DNA of 40,565 nucleotides. Origin: an uncultured Candidatus Competibacteraceae bacterium. Its GTDB lineage: Bacteria > Pseudomonadota > Gammaproteobacteria > Competibacterales > Competibacteraceae. The stretch covers positions 1 through 40,565 of the forward strand of contig CAIRMO010000047.1 of the NCBI GenBank assembly GCA_903879705.1, in the 5' to 3' direction. The notes below the pieces were generated by a model. The model worked only from the letters and a program-made list of their open reading frames with translations, did no database searches and was not told the origin of the DNA. The translations under genes were made by a program, and so were the position numbers. Shown here piece after piece: positions 32,470-40,565 of this stretch (the first letter of the stretch is position 1; every line of letters starts with the position of its first letter).

Positions 32470-34352
32470 CCACCAACCCGAATCCAACTTCCCCACCCAG
32501 AAGCGGTTCCCGCCGCGCCAACGCCCTGCCGTCCGGCTGTATGCTGGATGAGTACCGGATTGACGCCATTCTCGGTGCCGGCGGCTTTGGGGTGACTTAC
32601 AAAGCGCTGGATACCCATCTGCAAAACTGGACCGCCATCAAGGAATATTTTCCGGTTGAATGGTCGTTCCGCGATTCCAACGGGGTGACGGTTCATCCTA
32701 ATACCCAAGGCCAGGCCAGCAATAACGAGGGCCAGCCTTCCGACTATGTCTGGGGGCTGGAGCGGTTTCTCGATGAGGCGCGAGTGCTGGCGCGGGTGCA
32801 GCATCCCTTTGTAGTACGAATCAAACGCTATTTCCGCGCCCATGGCACCGCCTATATCGTCATGGATTACGAGGAAGGCGAGCCACTTAGCGCGATTCTG
32901 CAGGACGGCGAGACTCTCGGTGAGGACGAGGTGCGCGGCCTGCTGGAGGACGTGTTGCCGGCCTTGCAGGCGGTTCACGATCAGGGTTTCCTGCATCGCG
33001 ACATCAAGCCCTCCAACCTGTATGTGCGATCCAGCGACCATCGGGTGATCCTGATCGACTTTGGCGCGGCGAGGGAGGCGATTGGCCGGCACAGCAAGAG
33101 CGTTACCAGCCTGGTCACCCCCGGCTATTCACCGCCGGAGCAGTACACCACCCGCAATGACCGCTACGGCACCTGGACCGACATTTACGCCCTGGGCGCG
33201 GTGCTGTACCGCTGCATTGCCGGCCATACCCCGGCGGAAGCCGCCGAGCGGTTGCTGGACGATACGCTGGAGCCGGCGGCCAGGGTGGGCGCTGGGCGTT
33301 ACAGCACCAATCTGCTTCACAGCATCGACCGGGCGCTGGCCGTGCGACCGGAACACCGGTTTCGCACCGTCGCCGAGATGCAGGCGGCATTGGTCAGTTC
33401 ACCGGACGAAGACAGCAACGATACCGTGATCATGATGCCGCTGCACAAGCCCAGCAAGGCGGTGATTCCGCCGATCGCGTTGCAACTGACCGAGCGGCCC
33501 GATCAGGCCACGATGATTCAGATGGCGGAGCAGGCGTCTGGTGAAGGGCCGAACATCACGCATCTGCCGATCGTCGATCCGCAGGTGGCCAAACCACGAC
33601 ACAGTGTTTTGCAGTCGTCTTTCAACCAGAGTGCCTCCCGGCGACGGTTGCTGGGCGTTCTGGCCGGCAGCGGGGTTCTGGTGGCGTTGGCGGCAACCGT
33701 TATCTGGCTGTGGCCGTCAGCGCCCGGGAACTCTTCGCCGCCGGACGACCCGACCACTACACGCTCTCCGGCGGTAACGACCCCGGCAGCGTTGTCCCCA
33801 CCGCCAGTCGCTGATGCAGCGCCGCCGCCATCGCCGGTAGCGGAACCCGTCGCAACGACCCCACCCTCCCCGGCGGCAGAAGCGGCGGAACCGGTTGCAA
33901 CGACCCCACCCTCCCCGGCGGTAGAAGCGGCGGAACCGGTTGCAACGACCCCACGGTCACCTCCTGATGCCCAGGCAGAACCGCCGCTGCCGTCGCCGGG
34001 GATGGCCCCGGAATCCACCTCCGGCATAACGGAGGAGCGAGCGGAACCAGTAACTGCCGTTTCCGGGACACCGCCCGTCGTGACCGAAAATCCCGATGCG
34101 CTCCCAATACCGCGCCCAACGCATCAGCTTCCGCCCAGGCTTCCGACGGAATCCACATCGAGGAAGTCATCAGGTAAAACCGTTGTGGACAAACCGCCAT
34201 CCCGTGTCCAGCAACACACTGAGCGCCGGCGAAGAAATAAGCCCGAGATTGAATCAGCGCCGCTGCCGGTTCATACGCGACCAGCGCCAGCCTCATCCAA
34301 GCGTCCTGGTTACTGGGATAACCCTACTGATACCGGATTCAATAACAAATGA
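32466..34352 (+). CDS. Membrane-anchored Ser/Thr protein kinase (PknB/Hanks type)
   Basis: A 628-residue protein. The kinase domain (about 27-300) has the Gly loop [13 protein letters not shown], Lys59 in TAIKEYFP, the catalytic loop [12 protein letters not shown] (Asp179, Lys181, Asn184), DFG at 198-200, [10 protein letters not shown] and [14 protein letters not shown] linker rich in acidic and Thr residues leads to one membrane span (about 395-416, [20 protein letters not shown]), then a long Pro/Thr/Ala tail outside with a 15-residue repeat. It phosphorylates Ser/Thr on partners, plausibly the FHA proteins that follow. The ATG at 32466 overlaps the asnS stub stop; the ribosome site is weak, which suggests translational coupling. 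Confidence 0.92.
   Translation: MTTNPNPTSPPRSGSRRANALPSGCMLDEYRIDAILGAGGFGVTYKALDTHLQNWTAIKEYFPVEWSFRDSNGVTVHPNTQGQASNNEGQPSDYVWGLERFLDEARVLARVQHPFVVRIKRYFRAHGTAYIVMDYEEGEPLSAILQDGETLGEDEVRGLLEDVLPALQAVHDQGFLHRDIKPSNLYVRSSDHRVILIDFGAAREAIGRHSKSVTSLVTPGYSPPEQYTTRNDRYGTWTDIYALGAVLYRCIAGHTPAEAAERLLDDTLEPAARVGAGRYSTNLLHSIDRALAVRPEHRFRTVAEMQAALVSSPDEDSNDTVIMMPLHKPSKAVIPPIALQLTERPDQATMIQMAEQASGEGPNITHLPIVDPQVAKPRHSVLQSSFNQSASRRRLLGVLAGSGVLVALAATVIWLWPSAPGNSSPPDDPTTTRSPAVTTPAALSPPPVADAAPPPSPVAEPVATTPPSPAAEAAEPVATTPPSPAVEAAEPVATTPRSPPDAQAEPPLPSPGMAPESTSGITEERAEPVTAVSGTPPVVTENPDALPIPRPTHQLPPRLPTESTSRKSSGKTVVDKPPSRVQQHTERRRRNKPEIESAPLPVHTRPAPASSKRPGYWDNPTDTGFNNK
33841..33960 (+). repeat. 45-base tandem repeat in the kinase tail
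   Basis: Units at 33841-33885 and 33886-33930 differ at few positions and a third is cut after 30 bases. Each encodes [12 protein letters not shown]-type sequence in the extracytoplasmic Pro/Thr-rich tail. Confidence 0.85.
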
Positions 34353-34705
34353 ACTTCAATTTCTGGCCTTTTTCGCGCTGGTGCCGCAGTCTGCCAGACC
34401 CAACGCGGGTCCGGGCGCGGTTTATCCGCACCGATACGCCGGGTAAAGGCGATTTACGGTTGTCCTCACCGCTATGCCGGCTGGGCCGGGCGTCGGACAA
34501 CGATATTTGTCTGGATAACGACTCGGTTTCGGGTTGCCATGCGGAGATTTACCATTTGCCTGATGGTGTATTCCAGATCTGCGATCTGGACTCGACTAAC
34601 GGCACTTGGGTTAATGGCAAGCGCACCCGGGTCCAGATTCTGAATAACAGCGACATCGTGGAACTGGGCGAAGTGCGCCTGCATTTCCGGATCGGCGATG
34701 CCTGA
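34349..34705 (+). CDS. FHA-domain protein
   Basis: A 118-residue protein whose ATG overlaps the kinase stop (ATGA at 34349-34352). Almost the whole chain is one forkhead-associated domain: LCRLGRASDNDICLDNDSVS holds the GR and S of the phosphothreonine pocket (with Cys where the usual Arg/His follows), then GCHAEIYH and DLDSTNGTWVNGKR. FHA domains bind phosphothreonine peptides, so this is a likely reader of marks made by the kinase. The basic, aromatic N-terminus ([14 protein letters not shown]) could touch the membrane. The ATGA overlap implies matched synthesis with the kinase. Confidence 0.9.
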   Translation: MNFNFWPFSRWCRSLPDPTRVRARFIRTDTPGKGDLRLSSPLCRLGRASDNDICLDNDSVSGCHAEIYHLPDGVFQICDLDSTNGTWVNGKRTRVQILNNSDIVELGEVRLHFRIGDA

Positions 34706-34745
34706 GCAACGCCGCCCGTGCGGTTGATGCCAAAGAGGAAAACTT

Positions 34746-35258
34746 ATGCCCCTGTATCGTGGTTTGAAGAAAGGAACATCGGAGACACCGCCACCGCTCG
34801 ATCCGACCCGGCGGGTAGCCCGGGCTGACGGCAAACCTCGACCCGGTTCGTCGCCTGCCGCTGCTGCTGTCGCTGCTGCTACCGCCGCTCCGGTAGTAGC
34901 CACGGATGCTCTGACCAACCCGGTGGTTGGCTGGCTGGTGATTATTGCCGGGCCGGGGCGAGGCACAGTGTTGCCGTTGGGCTATGGCGTCAACGATATC
35001 GGTCGTGGGGTGGGCGCCAAGGTCCGGCTGGACTTCGGCGATGCCGCGGTCGCCCTTGAGAATCAGGCGGCGATTATCTATACCGCACGTTCCCGCCACT
35101 TCTATTTGCAATCGGTCGCGGCGGAAACCTTGCTCAATGGTGAACCCGCGTCGAAATCGCTGGAACTGACCAACGGCGACCTCCTGCAACTGGGACAGAC
35201 CCGGTTAAGATTCGTCCCCTTGTGCGGGACGGGTTTTGACTGGCGCGACAACAACTGA
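34746..35258 (+). CDS. Second FHA-like protein, divergent
   Basis: A 170-residue protein with AGAGGAAAACTT before its ATG. The N-terminal 55 residues are a Pro/Ala-rich linker. The rest has an FHA-like fold: VVGWLVIIAGPGRGTVLPLG, YGVNDIGRGVGAKVRLDFGD, then SRHFYLQSVAAETLLNGEPA and LTNGDLLQLGQTRLRFVPL. The GRG..., NGEP and DLLQLG elements are conserved, but the SxxH phosphopeptide motif is replaced by AVALENQAAI, so phosphothreonine binding is doubtful. It might act as a scaffold. It starts 40 bases after the first FHA gene, with the phosphatase 15 bases after it. Confidence 0.75.
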   Translation: MPLYRGLKKGTSETPPPLDPTRRVARADGKPRPGSSPAAAAVAAATAAPVVATDALTNPVVGWLVIIAGPGRGTVLPLGYGVNDIGRGVGAKVRLDFGDAAVALENQAAIIYTARSRHFYLQSVAAETLLNGEPASKSLELTNGDLLQLGQTRLRFVPLCGTGFDWRDNN

Positions 35259-35273
35259 CGTTGGGGACGCAGC

Positions 35274-36107
35274 ATGGCGGCCTGGGTTCACGATGAAGAT
35301 ATGGCGCAAGGTAGTCGGTCCCGGCAGGAGGATGATTACGGGGTGTTCGAGCTGCCGCCGGAACTGGAAGCCGGAGATTTGCTCCTGGTGCTGGCCGACG
35401 GCATGGGCGGCGAGCGGGGTGGAGCCAGGGCCAGCACCCTGGCGGTTCAGGCGTTCGTGGAAACCTATGACATAGCGCTAGGATCTACCATTCCTGAGCG
35501 GCTGGAGCGCACCTTGGCCCATGTCAATGAGCGGATGGGCTGGGAGGCGGCAACCGACCCGGACGGTCTGGACGGGATGGGTTGCACGCTGCTGGCGGTA
35601 GTGCTGGCCGGCGCGGGGCTGTACTGGATCAGCGTGGGCGACTCACCGCTGTGGTTGTGGCGGGCGGGGCGGCTGCACCGGCTAAATCAGGATCACGCCT
35701 ATCGCAGCATCCTGGCGCAGCGGGTTCACGAGGGGGAAATAAGCGCCACCGACGCCGCCCATCATCCTGACCGCAATGCCTTGATCAGCGCCGTCACCGG
35801 CCATGAGATGGAACTGGTGGATTTGCCGCGCCAGGCTCATGCACTGGAGCGCGATGATCAGATTCTGCTGGCCAGCGATGGGATGTTGACATTGAGCGAG
35901 GCCGAAATCGCCGGCGTCCTTAGCAGTGTTCACCGCGGGGAGTTGCCCTGCGGGCGGTTGCTGGCGGCAGTAGCGGCTTGCCAGCGTCCCCACCAGGACA
36001 ACGTCACCGTGTTATGGGCGCGGTCGGCGGCATTCCGGTTTCCGCCGTGGTGGCATCGACTGTGGCGGCGGTGGCCGGGATCAGCGCCGCCGCGCCCAGC
36101 CAGTTGA
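35274..36107 (+). CDS. PP2C-family protein phosphatase
   Basis: A 277-residue protein. It begins near the family N-terminus: RSRQEDDYGVFELP (metal-binding Glu-Asp-Asp region), LADGMGGERGGARAS (second metal site), GMGCTLLAVVLAGAGLYWIS, VGDSPLWLWRAGRL, LISAVTGHE, LLASDGMLTLSE and a terminal QDNVTVLWA. It removes phosphate from Ser/Thr and would reverse the kinase, giving a closed kinase/reader/phosphatase set. The C-terminal 30 residues past the fold are Trp/Arg/Pro-rich and their codons overlap the 3' end of the convergent gph gene by 104 bases. Confidence 0.9.
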   Translation: MAAWVHDEDMAQGSRSRQEDDYGVFELPPELEAGDLLLVLADGMGGERGGARASTLAVQAFVETYDIALGSTIPERLERTLAHVNERMGWEAATDPDGLDGMGCTLLAVVLAGAGLYWISVGDSPLWLWRAGRLHRLNQDHAYRSILAQRVHEGEISATDAAHHPDRNALISAVTGHEMELVDLPRQAHALERDDQILLASDGMLTLSEAEIAGVLSSVHRGELPCGRLLAAVAACQRPHQDNVTVLWARSAAFRFPPWWHRLWRRWPGSAPPRPAS

Positions 36108-36768
36108 ACAAATCGACTGGCTGTCTGAGTACCCCGGCAGCGCCCCATTCCTGCGGGCGGTCTTCCACGGCCAGATAGCCAAACGCCGCGGCCAGCGCGA
36201 TCATTCCGGCCCGGTTGCCGGCTTGCACATCGCGTTCGGCATCGCCCACATACAGTGACCGGCCCGGATCAACTCCCACCTGCTCGCAGGCGTACCACAA
36301 CGGCTCCGGATCGGGCTTGCGCTTGTCCAGGGTATCGCCGCTGACTACGCACACTGCTCGCGTCCACAATCCCAGCGCTTTTAGCAGCGGTTCGGTTAGA
36401 AACCCCGGCTTGTTGGTCACGATCCCCCAGGGAATTGCCTGAGCCTCCAGGTGGGCCAGCACCTCGGCCATGCCGGGAAACAGCGCGGTCTCAACGGCGA
36501 TGAATTCCTGGTACAGCGCCAGAAACCGCTGGTTGAGTTCGGCATAACCCGCGTCTTCCGCCTCGATCCCAAAGCTGGCTTTGAGCATCCCCGGCGAGCC
36601 GTGCGAAACCGTCGGGCGGATCAGGGCAAACGGCAACTCAGGCTCGCCCCGTTCCCGCCGCAACCGGTTCAACGCCGCCGCCAGATCCGGCGCGGTATCC
36701 AGCAACGTCCCGTCCAGATCGAACAAGACGCAGGCTGGCGGATCGGTGTGGTGGATCAGTGGTTTCAT
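36004..36768 (-). CDS. gph: HAD-family phosphatase (Gph phosphoglycolate phosphatase or MupP)
   Basis: A 254-residue HAD hydrolase. Motif [18 protein letters not shown] (nucleophile Asp), motif II IVTNKP, motif III with KRKPDPEPL and motif [15 protein letters not shown] are intact, with a helical cap between. The ATG at 36768 overlaps the ubiG stop as ATGA and has CGGAGACGG upstream. The mtaD-ubiG-HAD order matches the pseudomonad locus whose HAD enzyme is MupP, N-acetylmuramic acid 6-phosphate phosphatase of peptidoglycan recycling, so that substrate is as likely as phosphoglycolate. The last 30 residues (Ala/Thr-rich) are an extension coded across the tail of the PP2C gene. Confidence 0.88.
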   Translation of the reverse strand: MKPLIHHTDPPACVLFDLDGTLLDTAPDLAAALNRLRRERGEPELPFALIRPTVSHGSPGMLKASFGIEAEDAGYAELNQRFLALYQEFIAVETALFPGMAEVLAHLEAQAIPWGIVTNKPGFLTEPLLKALGLWTRAVCVVSGDTLDKRKPDPEPLWYACEQVGVDPGRSLYVGDAERDVQAGNRAGMIALAAAFGYLAVEDRPQEWGAAGVLRQPVDLFNWLGAAALIPATAATVDATTAETGMPPTAPITR

Positions 36769-37484
36769 GCTGCCGTCTCCGGTTGGCAATAAACCATGTA
36801 ATTGACGGCTACTCCCGGCCCTAGCCAATAGCGCCGGGTCAGCGGGTTGTAGTGCAGACCGGTCAAATCACCAAGACTTAGCCCTGCCGCTCGTGCCCAG
36901 CCATCCAGTTCCGACGGACGGACAAATTTACGGTAGTCGTGGGTGCCTTTGGGCAGCAGCCGCAGCACATATTCCGCGCCGATAATGGCGAACAGATAGG
37001 ATTTCGGGTTGCGGTTGATAGTCGAGAAGAAGAGGTGGCCGCCGGGCTTGACCAAGCGGGCGCAGGCCTGAATGGTCGAAGCCGGATCGGGAACGTGTTC
37101 CAGCATCTCCATGCAGGTTACGACCTCGAAACCAGCCGGTTCACTGTCGGCCAGTTCCTCGGCGGTGATCCGGCGATAATCCAGCGCCACGCCTGATTCC
37201 ATCTGATGCAGACGCGCCACCGCCAGCGGCGCTTCGCCCATGTCGATGCCGAGGACCTGCGCCCCGCGCTGGGCCATGCTTTCGGCCAGAATGCCGCCGC
37301 CGCACCCGACATCCAGCGCCCGTTTCCCGGCTAGACCACCAACCCGCTGGTCGATGTAGTCCAGCCGCAACGGATTCAAATCGTGCAGCGGTTTAAATTC
37401 GCTATCCGGGTCCCACCAGCGGCTGGCGAATTCCTCAAATTTGGCGATTTCCTCAGCGTCTACGTTGAGCTTAGCCGTTGTCAT
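36765..37484 (-). CDS. ubiG: 3-demethylubiquinol 3-O-methyltransferase UbiG
   Basis: A 239-residue protein of the expected length. It makes both O-methylations of ubiquinone synthesis. It begins with the UbiG signature [20 protein letters not shown], followed by [13 protein letters not shown], the SAM site [28 protein letters not shown] and [19 protein letters not shown]. The gene sits between mtaD and gph with gaps of about 40 bases and an ATGA overlap, so the three are probably one operon. Confidence 0.96.
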   Translation of the reverse strand: MTTAKLNVDAEEIAKFEEFASRWWDPDSEFKPLHDLNPLRLDYIDQRVGGLAGKRALDVGCGGGILAESMAQRGAQVLGIDMGEAPLAVARLHQMESGVALDYRRITAEELADSEPAGFEVVTCMEMLEHVPDPASTIQACARLVKPGGHLFFSTINRNPKSYLFAIIGAEYVLRLLPKGTHDYRKFVRPSELDGWARAAGLSLGDLTGLHYNPLTRRYWLGPGVAVNYMVYCQPETAA

Positions 37485-37523
37485 GTGCGGTTTTCCTGTG
37501 AGTCGGGTTTGATCATCATCCAG

Positions 37524-38870
37524 TCAGGCGACGATCCGGTTTCGCCAGTTCCGCGCCTTGCGGATGATTTCGTCCGGGTCCATGGTTATCAACCGGCGCT
37601 CGGCCAGCACCCGCCGGCCAGCCACCCAGACATCGCTGACCTGCCGGCGGCTGACTGCGTACACCAGTTGCGAAAGCGGATGGTAAACCGGTTCGGTTTC
37701 CAGTTCACCGAGATCGATTGCGATCACGTCGGCGGCTTTGCCCGGTTCCAGCGAACCGGTTTCGTGCGCCAGTCCCAGCGCTCTGGCCCCGTTGAGAGTC
37801 GCCATCCGCAATGCCCGCGCCGCGGGTAGTGCGCTGGCATCGCCGGCGACGCCCTTGCCGAGCAGCGCGGCGGTGCGCAACTCGCCAAACAGGTCGAGAT
37901 CATTGTTACTGGCCGCCCCGTCGGTGCCGATGGCTACATTCACCCCGGCAGCGTCCAGCCGGGCCACCGGACAAAACCCGCTGGCCAGCTTGAGATTCGA
38001 TTCCGGGCAATGGGCGACGTGAACCCCGGTAGCCGCGAGCCGTTCAATCTCGGCGGACTCAAGCTGGGTCATGTGAACCGCCAGCAGTCGGGGCGACAAC
38101 AAACCGATATCGTCCAGTCGTTGCAGTGGCCGGCAGCCGTGCCGGGCCTGAAATTCAGCTATTTCCGCCGCCGTTTCGTGGACGTGGGTATGCACCTGGA
38201 GGTTCAACTCCGCCGCCAGTCGCCCAATCCGCTCCAGCGCCGGGGCTGATACCGTGTAGGTCGCGTGCGGGGCAAACGCGGTGTGCAGCAACGGTTCGTC
38301 CCGCAACACTTCATGCAGGGCCAGGCCCTTGCTCAGATACTCGTCCAGACTGCCGGCGTAGGCGGTCGGAAAATCCACCGCGATCAAGCCAATGCAGGCG
38401 CGAATCCCGGCTTCGCGGGCGACTGCGGCAGTGACTTCCGGGAAGAAATACATATCGTTGAAACAAGTCGTGCCGCCGCGCAGCAGTTCGGCCACCGCCA
38501 GTTGGGTTCCATCGCGGACAAAATCCGGGTCCACCCAGCGCGCCTCGGCCGGCCAAATATGATCCTGTAGCCAGCGCATCAGCGGCAGATCATCGGCCAG
38601 TCCGCGCAATAAAGTCATGCTGGCATGGGTGTGAGCGTTGATCAGGCCGGGCATCAGCACATGCCGGTCGAACGTCAGGCAGGTATCCGCCAGATAGCGA
38701 GCAGCGGCTTCAGCTTGGGGCAGAATGGCGAGAATGCGCCCGCTGTCTATAGCGAGGGCGTGGTGTTCCAACACTTGGCCTTCCGGTTCGACCGGAACGA
38801 TCCAGCGAGCGTTGATCAGGGTGGCGATGGCTTGGGTCATGCGGGGTTCGGTCATGCAGGGTTCGGTCAT
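37524..38870 (-). CDS. mtaD: 5-methylthioadenosine/S-adenosylhomocysteine deaminase (TRZ/ATZ amidohydrolase)
   Basis: A 448-residue amidohydrolase. Metal and catalytic residues are visible in LMPGLINAHTHASMTLLRGL (HxH), LQVHTHVHET, the E-containing HCPESNLKLASGF and AIGTDGAASNNDLDLFGE (Asp). The family deaminates methylthioadenosine and SAH to the inosine forms. The start at 38870 has GGAGGA six bases upstream. The first 13 codons contain a 15-base unit repeated about three times (MTEPC, MTEPR, MTQ), each beginning with an ATG, so start sites at 38855 and 38840 are also possible. It heads the mtaD-ubiG-gph operon and lies near divergent mtnA, an enzyme of the same salvage chemistry. Confidence 0.93.
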   Translation of the reverse strand: MTEPCMTEPRMTQAIATLINARWIVPVEPEGQVLEHHALAIDSGRILAILPQAEAAARYLADTCLTFDRHVLMPGLINAHTHASMTLLRGLADDLPLMRWLQDHIWPAEARWVDPDFVRDGTQLAVAELLRGGTTCFNDMYFFPEVTAAVAREAGIRACIGLIAVDFPTAYAGSLDEYLSKGLALHEVLRDEPLLHTAFAPHATYTVSAPALERIGRLAAELNLQVHTHVHETAAEIAEFQARHGCRPLQRLDDIGLLSPRLLAVHMTQLESAEIERLAATGVHVAHCPESNLKLASGFCPVARLDAAGVNVAIGTDGAASNNDLDLFGELRTAALLGKGVAGDASALPAARALRMATLNGARALGLAHETGSLEPGKAADVIAIDLGELETEPVYHPLSQLVYAVSRRQVSDVWVAGRRVLAERRLITMDPDEIIRKARNWRNRIVA

Positions 38871-38922
38871 GCGGGGTCCTCCGGGGGAATGCCGGATGCC
38901 AGCGGCAGGCGCATTCCGGGCG

Positions 38923-38948
38923 AAAAAACGCCCCGGGGGACCGGGGCG
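38923..38948 (-). terminator. Terminator after the OmpA-like gene
   Basis: On the minus strand CGCCCCGG-TCCC-CCGGGGCG is followed at once by TTTTTT (complement of 38923-38928), a standard rho-independent terminator. It separates the OmpA-like transcript from mtaD. Confidence 0.9.
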
Positions 38949-38976
38949 CAGAGGATACGGGGGAAACGCCAGCCGC

Positions 38977-39603
38977 TTACTGGCTGATGACGTGTTCCTG
39001 GGCGGTTACGGTGATGACCACGCGGCGGTTCAGAGCGCGGCCAGCCGGATTATCCTTGCCGTTAGGCAGAGTGTTGGACGCAACCGGATCGGCCTTGCCC
39101 ATGCTCCGGGTGCTGATCAGCGAGCCAGAAACGCCCTTGGCGGTCAGGTAGCTGGCGACCGAATCAGCGCGGCGCTGGCCGAGGTGCAGGTTATAGGCAT
39201 CGGTACCCTTGCTGTCGGTGTAGCCGACCACCAGGATCGAGGAAACCGACGGTACCCGGCGCAGATCGGACGCCAGCTTGTCCAGCTTGGTGCGGCCTGC
39301 CGGCTTGAGTGAGGCCTTGTCGAAATCAAAGTAGGCATCAGCGCCCAAAGTGAGAATGTCGGTCACGGGCGCAGCCGGAGGCGGCTCGACCGCCGCCACA
39401 AGGCCACCGCACTCAGGAACATTCTTCTCGGCAGACCAATACGGAGTGCGAATGCAATTGCCGTAGGGATCCTTGACGATCTTGTCGTAGGGGTCTACGG
39501 CATAGATGCAGCCGTACTTGTTGATCGCGTGCGCCGGCAGCGCAGCGAACAGCATGATCGAAGCAGCCAAGCCAAGGCTGAGCTTATTCAGGTTTACTTT
39601 CAT
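38977..39603 (-). CDS. OmpA-family outer membrane/peptidoglycan-binding protein
   Basis: A 208-residue protein from the ATG at 39603, with GGGAGAG nine bases upstream. A Sec signal peptide (residues 1-25, ending PAHAIN) is followed by a short Cys-containing segment (YGCIYAVDPYDKIVK, DPYGNCIRTPYWS, VPECGG) and a Pro linker. The OmpA C-terminal domain (about 85-200) has YFDFDKASLKPAGRTKLDKL, VVGYTDSKGTDAYNLHLGQR, ADSVASYL and RALNRRVVI, including the Asp and Arg that bind diaminopimelate in peptidoglycan. There is no beta-barrel, so it probably tethers an unknown partner or the outer membrane to the cell wall. It has its own promoter and terminator. Confidence 0.92.
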   Translation of the reverse strand: MKVNLNKLSLGLAASIMLFAALPAHAINKYGCIYAVDPYDKIVKDPYGNCIRTPYWSAEKNVPECGGLVAAVEPPPAAPVTDILTLGADAYFDFDKASLKPAGRTKLDKLASDLRRVPSVSSILVVGYTDSKGTDAYNLHLGQRRADSVASYLTAKGVSGSLISTRSMGKADPVASNTLPNGKDNPAGRALNRRVVITVTAQEHVISQ

Positions 39604-39742
39604 CGCTATACTCTCCCAACAGGTATTAAGAATTTCGGTGCATGACGCCGACACATCAGGTCGCGAGAACCGGGTTGGTTGAACCGCCATCATCCTTTCT
39701 CAACCAGCATACCCGAACGGCAACCACCGGTCATGGTGTGTA

Positions 39743-39770
39743 ATGATACAACACTGTGTCAGAATTGCAA
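39743..39770 (-). promoter_or_regulatory. Sigma-70-like promoter of the OmpA-like gene
   Basis: On the minus strand TTGCAA (39765-39770) and TATCAT (39743-39748) stand 16 bases apart in an AT-rich part of the gap between the OmpA-like gene and mtnA. The start codon is about 140 bases further. The remainder of that 346-base gap shows no gene. Confidence 0.5.
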
Positions 39771-39949
39771 AATAATTGTTGTTCCAACAATAAATGCCGA
39801 CATTCTGCCCACTATCCCGGTATTTTGGCAAGCGGTTTTTTGCGATAATCGCCGGTCAGCCTGCTTTTGTCGTAAAAATACAACAGCCGAAATGGGCTGT
39901 CGTTCCCGATAATTTTTGACTGGCGATATTTTGCCTGGATTGAACCCTG

Positions 39950-40565
39950 ATGTCTGACGCCTCTGACCGGGTGTGTGCAATGGCCTGGCGCGACGACGCC
40001 CTGGAGCTGCTGGACCAGCGGCTGCTGCCCGGAGCGGTGCGCTATCAGCGCCTGACCACTGTGGACGCGGTGGCTTGCGCCATCACCGCCATGGTGGTGC
40101 GCGGCGCACCAGCCATTGGCATCGCCGCTGGTTATGGCGTGGTGCTGGCAGCGCGCGCGCGCTATGCCGAAGCCCTGGCGGCCTGGCAAACCCGAATCGG
40201 CCTCGATCTGGCGATCTTAGCCAGTTCTCGCCCGACCGCGGTCAATCTGTGCTGGGCTTTGCGGCGGATGGAACGACGGATGGCGGGACTGGCCGGCGAC
40301 CCGGAAGCAGCGTTGCTGACCGAGGCGCGGGCGATCCATGCCGAAGATATCGCCGCCAATCGCCGGATGGGCCAGTTGGGCGCGGCGTTGCTGGGCGAGC
40401 GCGGATCAGTGCTGACCCATTGCAATGCCGGGGCGCTGGCGACCGGCGGCTATGGCACTGCGCTGGGGGTGATTCGCGCCGGTTATGCCGCTGGACTGAT
40501 TGATCGGGTCTACGCGGATGAAACCCGGCCCTGGCTGCAAGGAGCGCGGCTGACCGCCTGGGAAC
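39950..40565 (+). CDS. mtnA: Methylthioribose-1-phosphate isomerase, 5' part (cut by window end)
   Basis: 205 codons run from the ATG at 39950 to the window edge without a stop. The enzyme turns 5-methylthioribose 1-phosphate into methylthioribulose 1-phosphate in methionine salvage. Family motifs: [65 protein letters not shown] with the catalytic Cys, and [17 protein letters not shown] at the edge. The catalytic Asp lies beyond the window. An in-frame ATG at 39980 is a second possible start. Its placement opposite mtaD matches the shared substrate pool of methylthioadenosine. Confidence 0.93.
   Translation, partial: MSDASDRVCAMAWRDDALELLDQRLLPGAVRYQRLTTVDAVACAITAMVVRGAPAIGIAAGYGVVLAARARYAEALAAWQTRIGLDLAILASSRPTAVNLCWALRRMERRMAGLAGDPEAALLTEARAIHAEDIAANRRMGQLGAALLGERGSVLTHCNAGALATGGYGTALGVIRAGYAAGLIDRVYADETRPWLQGARLTAWE

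Overview
The window looks like chromosomal DNA from a GC-rich gammaproteobacterium. The evidence is BamC, GcvR, IHF-alpha beside PheT, type 1 GshA, PyrC of the 344-residue class, and the order mtnA // mtaD-ubiG-gph seen in pseudomonads. A phasin points to polyhydroxyalkanoate storage, and a GTP-type PEP carboxykinase plus type II citrate synthase fit that carbon metabolism. Together these suggest a Competibacter/Contendobacter-like lineage. That placement is inference; no marker tree was made.

Layout. Positions 1-2700 are an accessory patch: two secreted repeat or surface-type proteins (a Y-A-W-x-E-N-x-G-W repeat protein cut by the window edge, and a DUF1566 protein), an orphan and probably degenerate HigA-like antitoxin, and a broken second copy of the repeat-protein start. 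Positions 2810-7160 carry suhB, intergenic palindromes, a frameshifted small gene, a cytochrome b561-like protein, a small membrane protein, an AT-richer methyltransferase-like gene and pspA. Positions 7388-12862 hold gltA, a MITE-like element that truncates a ParA remnant, a sirtuin, gshA and a secreted unknown. Positions 13007-17620 are housekeeping: gcvR, dapA-bamC and mutL. Positions 17798-19605 are a probable three-gene operon for a DUF3313 lipoprotein, a secreted SnoaL-like protein and a Tat-type glycine-rich peptide with six W-(V/I)-N motifs. Then come phasin, pyrC, tRNA-Pro, ihfA-pheT, an ABC-F ATPase, pckG, an XPB-like helicase with an acetyltransferase, and an IS630-like remnant.

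Positions 31406-36107 look like one signalling unit: a Trp-rich/EP-repeat/helix-hairpin-helix protein, a 51-codon fragment of asnS, a membrane Ser/Thr kinase, two FHA proteins and a PP2C phosphatase, all on the plus strand with short gaps or ATGA overlaps. It converges on mtaD-ubiG-gph, followed by an OmpA-like protein and the divergent start of mtnA. mtaD and mtnA both serve 5'-methylthioadenosine/SAH recycling.

The most interesting signals are the W-(V/I)-N glycine-rich peptide, which resembles precursors of three-residue cyclophane peptides but has no radical-SAM enzyme beside it, and the asnS stub overlapping the start of the kinase gene.
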